DNA from: a virus
Direction: 5' to 3' (one strand)
IMG/VR virus record: IMGVR_UViG_3300021168_000056
Coordinates: 1 to 39,892 of that record
Length of the DNA: 39,892 bases
The translations under genes were made by a program, and so were the position numbers. Under the pieces are notes generated by a model. It was not told the DNA's origin. It ran no database searches and worked only from the letters and a program-made list of their open reading frames with translations. Below are positions 30,070 through 37,275 of the stretch, one piece after another; the first letter of the stretch is position 1; every line of letters begins with the position of its first letter.

Positions 30070-30153
30070 AACAATAAATGAATTTTTTAAATTCTAAAAA
30101 ACTTGATACTAATGAAACAAATATTTAAATTGATTATTTCTCTAGAAAAGGAC

Positions 30154-30176
30154 AAGGCTCGCACTGGGCGAGCCTT
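30154..30176 (+). terminator. Intrinsic terminator after the Cro-like gene
   Basis: AAGGCTCGC (30154-30162) pairs with GCGAGCCTT (30168-30176) and is followed by ATTTG. The 9-bp GC-rich stem is strong, the T-run short. It would act like lambda tR1, limiting expression of the replication genes. Confidence 0.65.
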
Positions 30177-30386
30177 ATTTGAGATAAAAAAAAGATAGAC
30201 CATTGCTGTGGTCTAATAGAGTTTGGGACCCAAAAAAGATTTATACGTATTGTACAATTCTTTCCTTTTTTTTACAAAACATTCACTAAAAATCTGTAAA
30301 AGAATCGAAATTATAACAATTGCTATAAAAAATAGCAATTCGTAATCTTTTTTTGGTCATAACATACTCAATAACAAGGAGTTTTT
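30177..30386. promoter_or_regulatory. Gene-free leader of the replication operon
   Basis: With the terminator, 30070-30386 (317 bp) holds no convincing gene. It contains a TAGACCA/TGGTCTA hairpin (about 30195-30214), TTTGGGACCCAAA, a palindromic TTGTACAA-type stretch near 30250 and a perfect 9-bp inverted repeat AATTGCTAT/ATAGCAATT (30318-30340) with half-sites like those at 29721-29747. ACAAGGAG precedes the initiator gene at 30387. I read it as promoter plus operator. Confidence 0.45.
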
Positions 30387-31256
30387 ATGTCCGAATCATT
30401 ATTAAGAAACTTCACACACATCACAATTCCCGCAGAAATCTGGCTTAGAAAAGATATTTCCATTCAAGCAAAAGCATTATGGGCCGAACTAAGATCTTTA
30501 CATGATAGAGATTCTGGAGGTTGTTATGCTAGTGATGAATATCTTATGGAATTTATGTGTCTAAAAAAAAGTAGACTTCACGAAATTTACAAAGAATTGA
30601 AAGATGTAGGTCTTTTGGAGGTTGTAAGTTTTAATGGAAGAAGGACAGTTCGTAGGGCTATTGTTCCAGAGGTTGAATATCAGACCGGAAAGCAGCTTTC
30701 CGGAAAACCGGAAAGCAGGATTACGGAAAACCGGAAAGCAGAAGTCCAGGAAACCGGAAACCTCTCTATTATATATAATAAAGAGAATAATAAAGAAAAA
30801 ACACCCCCTAACCCCCAAGGGGAAAAGTGTGTTTTTGGTTCTCATGTCAAAATGAAAAAAGAAGAATACACAGAACTTGAAAGTAAAATCTCAAAACCAG
30901 TACTCGATGATCTTATTGAGCAAATCAACGATTATTGCGCTTCTCATGGAAAAAGTTACAAAGATTACGCAGCTACCATTCGATCTTGGTATAAAAGAAA
31001 AAAAGATGATCCTAACGTTAAAAGTAAATCTACAGGCGTAAATTTCAGGAGTGAATTAGAAAAATTAGGGTTCCAAAGTGGAGGAATATATAATAATATT
31101 TTGCTTGAAATTGACGATAAAGGTATATGTTTCTATTTAGGAACTGCTCAATCCAAAATTGAATTTAACGAGCCGTCCTTTATGGATAAGTTTAGAAACT
31201 TTTGTGAAAAACAAAATATACAATTTCTAAAAAAACAAGAAGCCTATGGAACTTGA
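30387..31256 (+). CDS. Replication initiator (lambda O-like), carries its own origin
   Basis: A 289-aa protein. Residues 15-85 form a winged helix typical of phage replication initiators (Ile-Pro-Ala-Glu-Ile-Trp-Leu, Ile-Gln-Ala-Lys-Ala-Leu-Trp, Leu-His-Glu-Ile-Tyr-Lys-Glu-Leu). A low-complexity linker (98-150) follows. Residues 155-200 match the C-terminal loader-interaction block of such proteins (Met-Lys-Lys-Glu-Glu-Tyr...Tyr-Lys-Asp-Tyr-Ala-Ala-Thr-Ile-Arg-Ser-Trp). Iterons and an AT-rich stretch lie inside its linker coding region, as in lambda O. It should bind them, melt DNA and recruit the host helicase. No phage polymerase or helicase is seen, so host enzymes must copy the genome. 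Confidence 0.78.
   Translation: MSESLLRNFTHITIPAEIWLRKDISIQAKALWAELRSLHDRDSGGCYASDEYLMEFMCLKKSRLHEIYKELKDVGLLEVVSFNGRRTVRRAIVPEVEYQTGKQLSGKPESRITENRKAEVQETGNLSIIYNKENNKEKTPPNPQGEKCVFGSHVKMKKEEYTELESKISKPVLDDLIEQINDYCASHGKSYKDYAATIRSWYKRKKDDPNVKSKSTGVNFRSELEKLGFQSGGIYNNILLEIDDKGICFYLGTAQSKIEFNEPSFMDKFRNFCEKQNIQFLKKQEAYGT
30684..30800. repeat. Replication origin: four 23-bp-spaced iterons plus AT-rich element
   Basis: ACCGGAAAGCAG occurs at 30684, 30707 and 30730, and a partial copy ACCGGAAA at 30753; every step is exactly 23 bp. A second CGGAAA/AGGAAA half-motif sits 14 bp into each unit. Directly after lies an AT-rich stretch (30765-30800) with TTATATATAATA. Because 23 is not a multiple of three, the repeats are not kept by protein sequence, so selection is on DNA. 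This is the layout of lambda-type origins. Confidence 0.82.
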
Positions 31257-31641
31257 AGATAAATACTTACTTGACGAATCACAAAGGGAGGCCTTTATTT
31301 GGCTTAAGCAGCAAGACCTTGGTGTTGACCATGACATCATAGCTTACTGGGCAAGAATCGTCCCCTTGAGCACTCTAATGAGTTGTATCCCATATGCCAA
31401 AACTTTAAAATTAAAAAATACATTAAAATATATAGAAAAATATTTAAAAACAGATACTCCTAGATTTGGAAATGCGCATATGAACCAAGACTATATCATG
31501 AAAATTTCAGAAAAATATCCGGAAATGGGAATAAAAGTTAACAAAGAATCAATTATCATTAAAAAAAAAGACTCTGAACACATGTTTGATATTCAATGTG
31601 AACATAAATACTTTATTAACTGTGTAAACAATATTTTATAA
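31246..31641 (+). CDS. Possible replication accessory protein (helicase-loader position)
   Basis: A 131-aa protein overlapping the initiator gene by 11 nt. The first 70 residues are helical (Gln-Arg-Glu-Ala-Phe-Ile-Trp-Leu-Lys-Gln-Gln), the end is a basic beta region with two Cys. No ATPase motif is present. The place straight after an O-like gene is that of helicase loaders such as lambda P, but size and sequence do not prove it. Confidence 0.6.
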   Translation: MELEDKYLLDESQREAFIWLKQQDLGVDHDIIAYWARIVPLSTLMSCIPYAKTLKLKNTLKYIEKYLKTDTPRFGNAHMNQDYIMKISEKYPEMGIKVNKESIIIKKKDSEHMFDIQCEHKYFINCVNNIL

Positions 31642-31651
31642 AGGATTAATC

Positions 31652-31990
31652 ATGAGCAATTACAAATTTATTTCTTACACAAAAACTCCAGAAGAAAAAC
31701 ATTGGGGAATAGCTTTCGTATCAATCGATGATAAAATTTTACTTGGATACAAAATCATGCCAAACAAAGAAGGCACAAACTTTAATCCTCTTCCCGCTTC
31801 TTATAAAATTGATGACACCTACGTACCTGTCTTTACAATAGATAGCAATATACAAAAACTAGAAATAGAAGCATTAGTAAGGAGTTGTGTTAAAAAACAT
31901 ATTTCATCTTACAACTCTAGTCTTCCTGGAATTCCGGACAACTCAAATCAACAGAAAAAACAAGAAGCTGGTGAGGAGATTCCTTTTTGA
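31652..31990 (+). CDS. SSB-like protein with acidic SSB-type C-terminal tip
   Basis: A 112-aa protein. Residues 1-90 are a small mixed beta fold, a Ser/Asn/Gln linker follows, and the chain ends Gly-Glu-Glu-Ile-Pro-Phe, close to the Asp-Asp-Asp-Ile-Pro-Phe tip by which bacterial SSB binds its partners. It lies between replication and Holliday-junction genes. An OB fold is not evident by eye, so it may be an SSB analogue or a decoy tip. Confidence 0.6.
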   Translation: MSNYKFISYTKTPEEKHWGIAFVSIDDKILLGYKIMPNKEGTNFNPLPASYKIDDTYVPVFTIDSNIQKLEIEALVRSCVKKHISSYNSSLPGIPDNSNQQKKQEAGEEIPF

Positions 31991-32430
31991 AATTTGTAAT
32001 TCCAGGCCCTCCAATTGCTCAGGCCAGGCCACGTCTCTCTATGAGAGGTGAGTTTCAACATGTCTATGATCCAAATGGCAAAGACAAAAAAAACACAAAA
32101 AATGAACTCTTATCTCTTATTTCTCAAAGTTCCTACACAAAACCTGAAGGGAATATATCCGTCTCGCTCGTATTTAAACTTCCAATTCCGAAAACATATA
32201 CAAAAAAAAAGAATATAGATGCTATAAACGGAATTTTAAAACCCACGAAGCAAGACTTGGATAATTTGATTAAATACATCCTAGATGCTTCTAATAGCAT
32301 TCTGTGGGATGATGATAGAAACATTGACGTAATACATGCTTCTAAAGAATTTAGTCAGGAACCTTGCACAGAAATAATTATAGAGCAATCCATACAACGT
32401 ATACCAATGGAAGGACACCCTTTATGTTAG
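31987..32430 (+). CDS. rusA: RusA-family Holliday junction resolvase
   Basis: A 147-aa protein from TTG at 31987, which overlaps the upstream stop (TTGA). It opens with Ile-Pro-Gly-Pro-Pro-Ile-Ala-Gln-Ala-Arg-Pro-Arg, and residues 86-110 hold Lys-Pro-x-Lys-x-Asp90-x-Asp92-Asn-Leu and Trp-Asp-Asp-Asp, the metal-binding motifs of RusA. It cuts four-way junctions made by the Erf/exonuclease pathway or branched replication products before packaging. Length is about that of E. coli RusA (120 aa) with a slightly longer tail. Confidence 0.92.
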   Translation: MKFVIPGPPIAQARPRLSMRGEFQHVYDPNGKDKKNTKNELLSLISQSSYTKPEGNISVSLVFKLPIPKTYTKKKNIDAINGILKPTKQDLDNLIKYILDASNSILWDDDRNIDVIHASKEFSQEPCTEIIIEQSIQRIPMEGHPLC

Positions 32431-32621
32431 ATATAAACTCACACGATAAAATCATCGCGAGAATACAGTTTTTTAAAGATTTTCTTTTTCAGGTAGCAGG
32501 GGAAATGAATGAAGACAAACTTCATTCTGAAAATGAAGAAGAAGATGCGTTGGAAAATCTTTTTGACGAAATATACGAGCAGTATATCGATCTATTTGAT
32601 GACATTTTATATTTTGGTTAA
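32424..32621 (+). CDS. Acidic helical micro-protein
   Basis: A 65-aa protein; ATG at 32424 follows AAGGA and overlaps the RusA stop. It is strongly acidic (Glu-Asn-Glu-Glu-Glu-Asp-Ala) and ends Phe-Asp-Asp-Ile-Leu-Tyr-Phe-Gly. Unknown; the charge would suit a DNA-mimic or protein inhibitor, which is speculation. Confidence 0.6.
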   Translation: MLDINSHDKIIARIQFFKDFLFQVAGEMNEDKLHSENEEEDALENLFDEIYEQYIDLFDDILYFG

Positions 32622-32626
32622 CACAT

Positions 32627-32740
32627 ATGAATTCTCCAAATTTTGAGAAAGAAGAAAAATATTTAAAAATATTATTTATTGGTTCAGCTATTTTCTTGGC
32701 TGTATTTTTTGCACTATTTACATTATTACTTGTAGGTTAA
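32627..32740 (+). CDS. 37-aa membrane micro-protein
   Basis: ATG at 32627, 5 nt after the previous stop. A charged head (Phe-Glu-Lys-Glu-Glu-Lys) is followed by one membrane helix (residues 14-36, Leu/Phe/Ala/Ile-rich). One of at least three such micro-peptides in the window. Confidence 0.5.
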   Translation: MNSPNFEKEEKYLKILFIGSAIFLAVFFALFTLLLVG

Positions 32741-32741
32741 A

Positions 32742-32894
32742 ATGCCACTAGAAAAATCTAAGTCAAAAAAAGCAATAGGGCGCAATATTGAAAAAGAACA
32801 AGAAGCCGGAAAGCCACATAAACAAGCAGTAGCAATAGCTCTTGATGTAGCAAGAAAAGCTGGAGCAAAGATTCCTAAAAAGAGTAAAAAATAA
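32742..32894 (+). CDS. Small basic protein of the DUF6496-like type
   Basis: A 50-aa protein, 1 nt after the previous stop. It has the pattern Ser-Lys-x-x-Ile-x-x-Asn-Ile-x-x-Glu, Ala-Gly-Lys-Pro-x-Lys-Gln-Ala-Val-Ala-Ile-Ala-Leu and a Lys-rich end, which I recall from a very common small phage protein family (DUF6496). Probably nucleic-acid binding; role unknown. Confidence 0.7.
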   Translation: MPLEKSKSKKAIGRNIEKEQEAGKPHKQAVAIALDVARKAGAKIPKKSKK

Positions 32895-32909
32895 AAACAA
32901 GGTCCAAAA

Positions 32910-33080
32910 ATGTTTTTAAGTGAAGAACAAGTGGAAGAAATTTTAGCTCTTAAAAAAATTTGGACAGACTTTAAACGTATCCGATATAGAAAACCTTGCC
33001 TCGAAGAGGAATTCGACGAATACCTGACTCCACAAGAGAGAGAAAATATTATAGATGACCTATTTACAATCCTAAATTAG
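32910..33080 (+). CDS. 56-aa acidic hypothetical protein
   Basis: ATG at 32910, 15 nt after the previous stop. Two helices, with Phe-Leu-Ser-Glu-Glu-Gln-Val-Glu-Glu-Ile-Leu and Leu-Thr-Pro-Gln-Glu-Arg-Glu. No motif. Its place in a tight run of micro-genes supports translation. Confidence 0.5.
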   Translation: MFLSEEQVEEILALKKIWTDFKRIRYRKPCLEEEFDEYLTPQERENIIDDLFTILN

Positions 33081-33087
33081 GAAAGCC

Positions 33088-33249
33088 ATGGATAAAAAAA
33101 TCAAAAAAGTCGGTAAAGATCTTAAGAAAGCAGAAAAAGCTATTCATAAGGGTGAAAAAGACGAAAAATCTCTGTTGAAGTTAGATAAAAAACATGACAA
33201 GAAGATGGAAAAATGTGACGAGATGATGAAACATAAAAAGAAGAAATAG
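33088..33249 (+). CDS. 53-aa Lys-rich hypothetical protein
   Basis: ATG at 33088 with TAGGAAA upstream. The product is almost half Lys with regular Lys-Lys-x-x-Lys spacing and a single Cys, so it is a basic helix likely to bind nucleic acid. No family recognised. Confidence 0.5.
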   Translation: MDKKIKKVGKDLKKAEKAIHKGEKDEKSLLKLDKKHDKKMEKCDEMMKHKKKK

Positions 33250-33256
33250 AGGAAAA

Positions 33257-33496
33257 ATGGATTGGATAAAATCTACTGATAAATTTCCGATTATTGAAGA
33301 AAGAATCATTATTTCAACAAAAGATAGACATAGACAATGGTGTTTTCTTTTATCGCAGCTTCGTAGACCGTATGATTCAAATAAAAAATACAACGAATTA
33401 TATTATGAATATTTTAATCCCTATTCTGAACAATGGGAAGCAATAGAAAATGAATTTTTTTGGATGAAACTTGAAGATCCACTAGAAAATGAGTAA
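33257..33496 (+). CDS. DUF551-like protein, tandem copy A
   Basis: A 79-aa protein. Trp-Ile-Lys-Ser-Thr-Asp-Lys-Phe-Pro opens it and Phe-Phe-Trp-Met-Lys-Leu-Glu-Asp-Pro closes it, in line with DUF551 ends. Most of the length aligns without gaps to the next gene (shared Arg-Arg-Pro-Tyr-Asp, Asn-Glu-x-Tyr-Tyr-Glu). Function unknown. Confidence 0.65.
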   Translation: MDWIKSTDKFPIIEERIIISTKDRHRQWCFLLSQLRRPYDSNKKYNELYYEYFNPYSEQWEAIENEFFWMKLEDPLENE

Positions 33497-33501
33497 AAAA
33501 A

Positions 33502-33735
33502 ATGATTTGGATAAAATCTACTGATAGATTTCCAACACTTCGAGAAGAAATTTTTCTAGCAAAAAAAAACAGTGATAGCTGGGATTTCATGCTGTCGAAA
33601 ATTCGTAGACCTTATGATTGGGACAAGGAATATAATGAATCATACTATGAATTTTTTAACACACGTTGTATAGAGTGGATAAAAGTCCCAAATGAATTTT
33701 TTTGGATAAAAATTAAAAATCCACAAGAAGAGTGA
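33502..33735 (+). CDS. DUF551-like protein, tandem copy B
   Basis: A 77-aa paralogue of the preceding protein, 5 nt downstream. Identical elements include Trp-Ile-Lys-Ser-Thr-Asp, Ile-Arg-Arg-Pro-Tyr-Asp-type and Asn-Glu-Phe-Phe-Trp. The pair arose by tandem duplication and has diverged considerably, which suggests both copies are kept for different targets. Confidence 0.65.
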   Translation: MIWIKSTDRFPTLREEIFLAKKNSDSWDFMLSKIRRPYDWDKEYNESYYEFFNTRCIEWIKVPNEFFWIKIKNPQEE

Positions 33736-33807
33736 TCAGTATAAAAAAAATTTGTCTCGGAAATTCATAAAGTAAAATTTCGATTATGAAATTGTATAGA
33801 CAAAAAA

Positions 33808-33863
33808 AAGAAGTCCTTTTAAAGTTTAGTTGTCGATAAAAAACTTTTTAAAAAGGACTTCTT
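33808..33863 (+). promoter_or_regulatory. Long hairpin masking the ribosome site of the ParB-like gene
   Basis: AAGAAGTCCTTTT-AAAGTTT (33808-33827) pairs with AAACTTT (33841-33847) and AAAAGGACTTCTT (33851-33863), a 20-bp stem with a 3-nt bulge. The right arm contains the AAGGA ribosome site (33853-33857) and ends at the base before ATG 33864, so the folded RNA hides the start. It could also act as a terminator for the upstream micro-genes. Confidence 0.75.
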
Positions 33864-34691
33864 ATGAAATCTCATTATCCATCAACCACTGATTATTCTC
33901 AATTTAAATTTAAGGTAGGGAATAGACCAGTCCTCCCATGTCGAGTGCAATGTCTTAAAGAATCTATTACACAAAACAATAAACTACACCTACATCCAAT
34001 AATAGTCGATAAAAATAACAACATTGTTGATGGTCAACATAGACTTGCTGCAGCAAATTCCTTAAGAGTACCAATATATTATATAGTCGATTATGAATCT
34101 CAGGAAGATGACATAATACTTTTCAATACACATCGAACGAATTGGTCTCTTGAAAATTATGTTAATTATCATAATCAAAAAGGAATTGAATCATTTGTGT
34201 TTTTTCAAAAAATGATTGACTTTTGCAAGACGTATCATGCTCCTTTTTCATCAGTTTATAGAACTTTAGCGGAATTGTGTGCTTCTCATAATACATATTT
34301 TCCAGATCTGATAAGAAGTGGTAAACTAGAGTTTAAAAATAAAGAAATAGCAAAAAAATTTATTGAATTAACTTTTCCAGCCTGTAAAAAATTAAACGAT
34401 CGTATAAAACATTTACGTGAAAGGAGAAGTTGTTGTCTTTTTTTTAAGTCTTCATATATCAGTACTCTAATTTTTTGTTTTATAAAAATGACTCTGAAAC
34501 AATATAAAGAATTATTGAGATGTTTGGAAAGAGACGTATCAAAACTTTCTGATACAAATTCTCACACAGAAGTATATGCACTTTTCAAAATGTCTTATTG
34601 CCACAAAAAAAATAAAGAAGGATTAAAAAAAGATTTTAATTTTGATCTACATAAAATACAGTTGCAAAAAACAGATGGTGAAGAATCTTAA
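33864..34691 (+). CDS. ParB/Srx-like N-terminal domain protein
   Basis: A 275-aa protein. Residues 41-66 (Leu-His-Pro-Ile-Ile-Val-Asp...Ile-Val-Asp-Gly-Gln-His-Arg-Leu-Ala-Ala-Ala) are the ParB/sulfiredoxin-fold core, where Asp-Gly-x-His-Arg is the nucleotide-binding motif. The rest is helical with several Cys (including Arg-Ser-Cys-Cys-Leu) and no clear HTH, so it is not a chromosome-partition ParB. Such phage proteins act as CTP/ATP-binding regulators or nucleases. It is separated from the micro-genes by the hairpin at 33808. Confidence 0.75.
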   Translation: MKSHYPSTTDYSQFKFKVGNRPVLPCRVQCLKESITQNNKLHLHPIIVDKNNNIVDGQHRLAAANSLRVPIYYIVDYESQEDDIILFNTHRTNWSLENYVNYHNQKGIESFVFFQKMIDFCKTYHAPFSSVYRTLAELCASHNTYFPDLIRSGKLEFKNKEIAKKFIELTFPACKKLNDRIKHLRERRSCCLFFKSSYISTLIFCFIKMTLKQYKELLRCLERDVSKLSDTNSHTEVYALFKMSYCHKKNKEGLKKDFNFDLHKIQLQKTDGEES

Positions 34692-34738
34692 TAAAAAATC
34701 TTTTTAAAAGAAATTTATATGGGTATTTTTTCTTTTGG

Positions 34739-34761
34739 GTCATCCTTGAACAAGATGACCT
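34739..34761. terminator. Hairpin between convergent genes
   Basis: GGTCATC/GATGACC with a 9-nt loop lies between the ParB-like stop and the stop of the minus-strand gene at 34772. There is no T-run on the plus strand; it may work in either direction. Confidence 0.45.
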
Positions 34762-34771
34762 CCCTCTTACC

Positions 34772-35137
34772 TTACTTCAGCAGTTGAGAAAGTAGTAAAA
34801 GCAAAGAATAATGATCGTAATGCGTGATTGGAACTTGCATTGCTTGTGGTGGTAACTTTTCGTAATCCTTGATCATCTCTTTCATTATATCCAAAATCTT
34901 ATCACGCGACAAAGGTTCTTCCACTATTTTCTCTTCGTTTTTTTCTTTAACTTTCACAATGATCTCATTTCCTTCATCATCTACTCTCAAAAAATTACTA
35001 AAATCTTTTGCAAAACATTCGTACGAGTCTTGCCCACCAAGAATGCTAATTTCTCCGCAGCCACAAGTTACATAATCATATTTATGAAAACTTTCAATAA
35101 TATTCTTACACAGTTTACATTTAGCTCTATTTTTCAT
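34772..35137 (-). CDS. Zinc-ribbon protein of a common phage family
   Basis: A 121-aa protein. The N-terminus (Met-Lys-Asn-Arg-Ala-Lys-Cys-Lys-Leu-Cys...Cys-Gly-Cys-Gly-Glu-Ile) is a zinc ribbon with knuckles at 7/10 and 25/27, a pattern I recall in many phage and bacterial small proteins. The second half is acidic with a Leu-rich end (Leu-Leu-Leu-Leu-Leu-Ser-Gln-Leu-Leu). It is transcribed alone, divergent from terS. Function unknown. Confidence 0.7.
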   Translation of the reverse strand: MKNRAKCKLCKNIIESFHKYDYVTCGCGEISILGGQDSYECFAKDFSNFLRVDDEGNEIIVKVKEKNEEKIVEEPLSRDKILDIMKEMIKDYEKLPPQAMQVPITHYDHYSLLLLLSQLLK

Positions 35138-35166
35138 AATCTATCCTATATATGGTATGGATTAAA

Positions 35167-35189
35167 AAACCTATAATATCATAAGGTTT
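35167..35189 (+). promoter_or_regulatory. Candidate late/packaging promoter within an inverted repeat
   Basis: AAACCT (35167-35172) and AGGTTT (35184-35189) flank a segment with TATAAT (35172-35177). The -35 region is poor, so activation by a phage protein is possible. It precedes terS by about 40 bp and may control packaging and head genes. Confidence 0.4.
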
Positions 35190-35214
35190 CAGTCAATATT
35201 AAAGGAGTTACTAT

Positions 35215-35652
35215 ATGCCAGCACCAAAAGGACACGCTCCATATCCTGGATGCGAAACAGGTGGAAGACCTAAAAGATACAGTATAGAAGATATTGAAAG
35301 ATTTGCAGATGAACTAACAATCTGGATAAAAATAGAAAAAAACTTTTGGTACAAAGACTTCTGTCATGAGAAGGGATTACATCCGCAATTTATGTCAGAA
35401 TGGGCGAAAGAAAATCACAAGTTCCGTGAAGCCTATGAACTAGCTAAAAGCATTCAGGAAAGTAAAATATTTAAAGGCTCTATGTTAGATAACTATAACG
35501 TTACTATGTCTAAGATGGCCCTTACTAATTGGCATGGGTGGAAAGACAAGAATGAGACTAGGATTTCAGGAGACACATTAAATCCAATCGCTGTCTTATT
35601 TGAAAATACGGACGGAACAACAAAAGAGCTTGTAACAGATGAATCCAGATAA
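35215..35652 (+). CDS. terS: Terminase small subunit
   Basis: A 145-aa protein with AAAGGAG before ATG. The N-terminus (Pro-Gly-Cys-Glu-Thr-Gly-Gly-Arg-Pro) precedes an HTH-like helical domain (residues 24-70, with Leu-His-Pro-Gln-Phe-Met-Ser-Glu-Trp-Ala) and a helical oligomerisation part; the end (Gly-Trp-Lys-Asp-Lys...Thr-Lys-Glu-Leu) is typical of TerS. It recognises the packaging site and feeds TerL. It overlaps TerL by 14 nt. Confidence 0.82.
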   Translation: MPAPKGHAPYPGCETGGRPKRYSIEDIERFADELTIWIKIEKNFWYKDFCHEKGLHPQFMSEWAKENHKFREAYELAKSIQESKIFKGSMLDNYNVTMSKMALTNWHGWKDKNETRISGDTLNPIAVLFENTDGTTKELVTDESR

Positions 35653-37159
35653 AATGCAAGAATACCAAAGACTGATAGACGATCCTCTTTGGAGGCTAAA
35701 CAATCTTTATTGGATTGTAGATAAACAAGGCAGGAAGATTAAGTTCCAGTTAAATTGGGCTCAAAAAGATTTGTATGAAAAGATGTGGTATTGCAATGTC
35801 ATTCTAAAAGCTAGACAGCTAGGAATGAGTACATTTGTGTGTATGTTATTCCTAGATCGCTGCCTATGGAATAGCAATGTAAGTGCTGGTATTGTAGCTC
35901 ATACAATAGAAGATGCACAAGCGATGTTTAGGAGAGTGAAAATAGCTTATGATAACTTATCTGATGACATCACCAGTTTTATTACTGCTGATAATGATAC
36001 AGCTCAAATGATTAAGTTTAGTAATGGTAGCAGTCTTAGGGTAGGGACATCATTACGCTCTAGTACCTTTCAATATCTCCATATTAGCGAATTCGGCAAG
36101 ATATGTGCCAAGTATCCAGACAAAGCAAGAGAGATCGTTACAGGAGCTTTAAACACTGTTGCTGCAGGTCAATATATATTCATCGAATCAACAGCTGAAG
36201 GAAGAGAGGGATATTTCTATGACATATGTAAAAAAGCTCAATTCGATAAGTCCAGTGGTAAAGACCTATCGAAACTTGATTTTCGGTTTCACTTTTTTCC
36301 ATGGTACGGTGAGAAATCTTATCGTATTGCAAATGCGTTAGCTATAACTCCAGAAATGCAGTCTTATTTCGATCATCTTCTTAGTATTGGAATTCATTTG
36401 GATGAAGAACAAAAAGCGTGGTATGTAAATAAAGAATTATACCAAAAAGAAGATATGAGAAGGGAATATCCTTCAACACCAGAAGAATCATGGAGTGTAT
36501 CTAATGAAGGATTGTATTACTCAAAATACATAGATAGAGCTAGAGCAGAAAAACGCATAGGAAATATTCCTTATGATGAATCCATTCCTGTTTATACAGC
36601 ATGGGACTTAGGTTTCAATGACAGTACTGCTATCTGGTTCTTTCAAATATCAGGAAAAGAAATAAGATTAATCGAATATCTGGAAGGAAGCGGGGAATCA
36701 TTGTCACATTGGCTTGGTGTCATTAAATCTAAAGAATACGTGTACGAAAAACACCTCGCACCTCATGATATAATGGTTCATGAATACACTTCTGGTATGA
36801 CAAGACAAGCGTCAGCTAGGAAGATGGGGATAAATTTTCTTCCAGCTTCAAAAGTAGATATCATTCCAGGGATAGATGCAGTAAGAAATATTTTAAATCG
36901 CTGCTGGTTTGATGAAAAAAAATGTGCAAATGGAATAAAAGCTATAGAGAATTACAAGAAAGATTGGGATGAAAGAAATGCATGTTGGAGATCATCTCCT
37001 CTACACAACTGGGCATCTCATGGTGCAGATGCATTTAGAACATTAGTCACAGGTTTACATTACATAACAAACCAAAGATCACTTTTAGATGCTCAGAAGG
37101 AACAGATAGCACAAAAAGAATGGCAAAGGGATAAATACAGCCCAACAATGAGAATGTAA
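35639..37159 (+). CDS. terL: Terminase large subunit
   Basis: A 506-aa protein. The ATPase domain has Walker A Lys-Ala-Arg-Gln-Leu-Gly-Met-Ser-Thr (57-65), Walker B Tyr-Leu-His-Ile-Ser-Glu (146-151) and the coupling motif Glu-Ser-Thr (183-185). The RNase H-like nuclease opens with Ala-Trp-Asp323-Leu-Gly-Phe-Asn-Asp and ends with Ser-His-Gly-Ala-Asp-Ala-Phe-Arg near the C-terminus. Length and motifs fit P22-like and related headful packaging motors. It pumps DNA through the portal and cuts it when the head is full. Its stop codon lies inside the first of two operator-like palindromes. Confidence 0.95.
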   Translation: MNPDKMQEYQRLIDDPLWRLNNLYWIVDKQGRKIKFQLNWAQKDLYEKMWYCNVILKARQLGMSTFVCMLFLDRCLWNSNVSAGIVAHTIEDAQAMFRRVKIAYDNLSDDITSFITADNDTAQMIKFSNGSSLRVGTSLRSSTFQYLHISEFGKICAKYPDKAREIVTGALNTVAAGQYIFIESTAEGREGYFYDICKKAQFDKSSGKDLSKLDFRFHFFPWYGEKSYRIANALAITPEMQSYFDHLLSIGIHLDEEQKAWYVNKELYQKEDMRREYPSTPEESWSVSNEGLYYSKYIDRARAEKRIGNIPYDESIPVYTAWDLGFNDSTAIWFFQISGKEIRLIEYLEGSGESLSHWLGVIKSKEYVYEKHLAPHDIMVHEYTSGMTRQASARKMGINFLPASKVDIIPGIDAVRNILNRCWFDEKKCANGIKAIENYKKDWDERNACWRSSPLHNWASHGADAFRTLVTGLHYITNQRSLLDAQKEQIAQKEWQRDKYSPTMRM

Positions 37160-37204
37160 GACTGTCTTACATCTAAAAAGTCCCAATGTAAAACCGCTTT
37201 ACAT
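37154..37204. promoter_or_regulatory. Pair of 19-bp operator-like palindromes at the end of terL
   Basis: ATGTAAG-ACTGT-CTTACAT (37154-37172) overlaps the terL stop, and ATGTAAAACCGCTTTACAT (37186-37204) follows 32 bp on (about three helical turns). The second is the exact reverse complement of the site at 29558-29576. The arrangement resembles a two-site operator for a dimeric repressor and could switch the head genes from the early control region. Confidence 0.6.
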
Positions 37205-37275
37205 TGAAAGTTGCATCAATAAAATCTTTAGTATATTGTTATATTAGAAATTTTAATCAATATCCTGAGGATTTT

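Noticed and set aside
24000-35000. Integrase or CI-type repressor
   Set aside because: I looked for Tyr or Ser recombinase motifs and a peptidase-type repressor among all early proteins and found none, so temperate life is not claimed.
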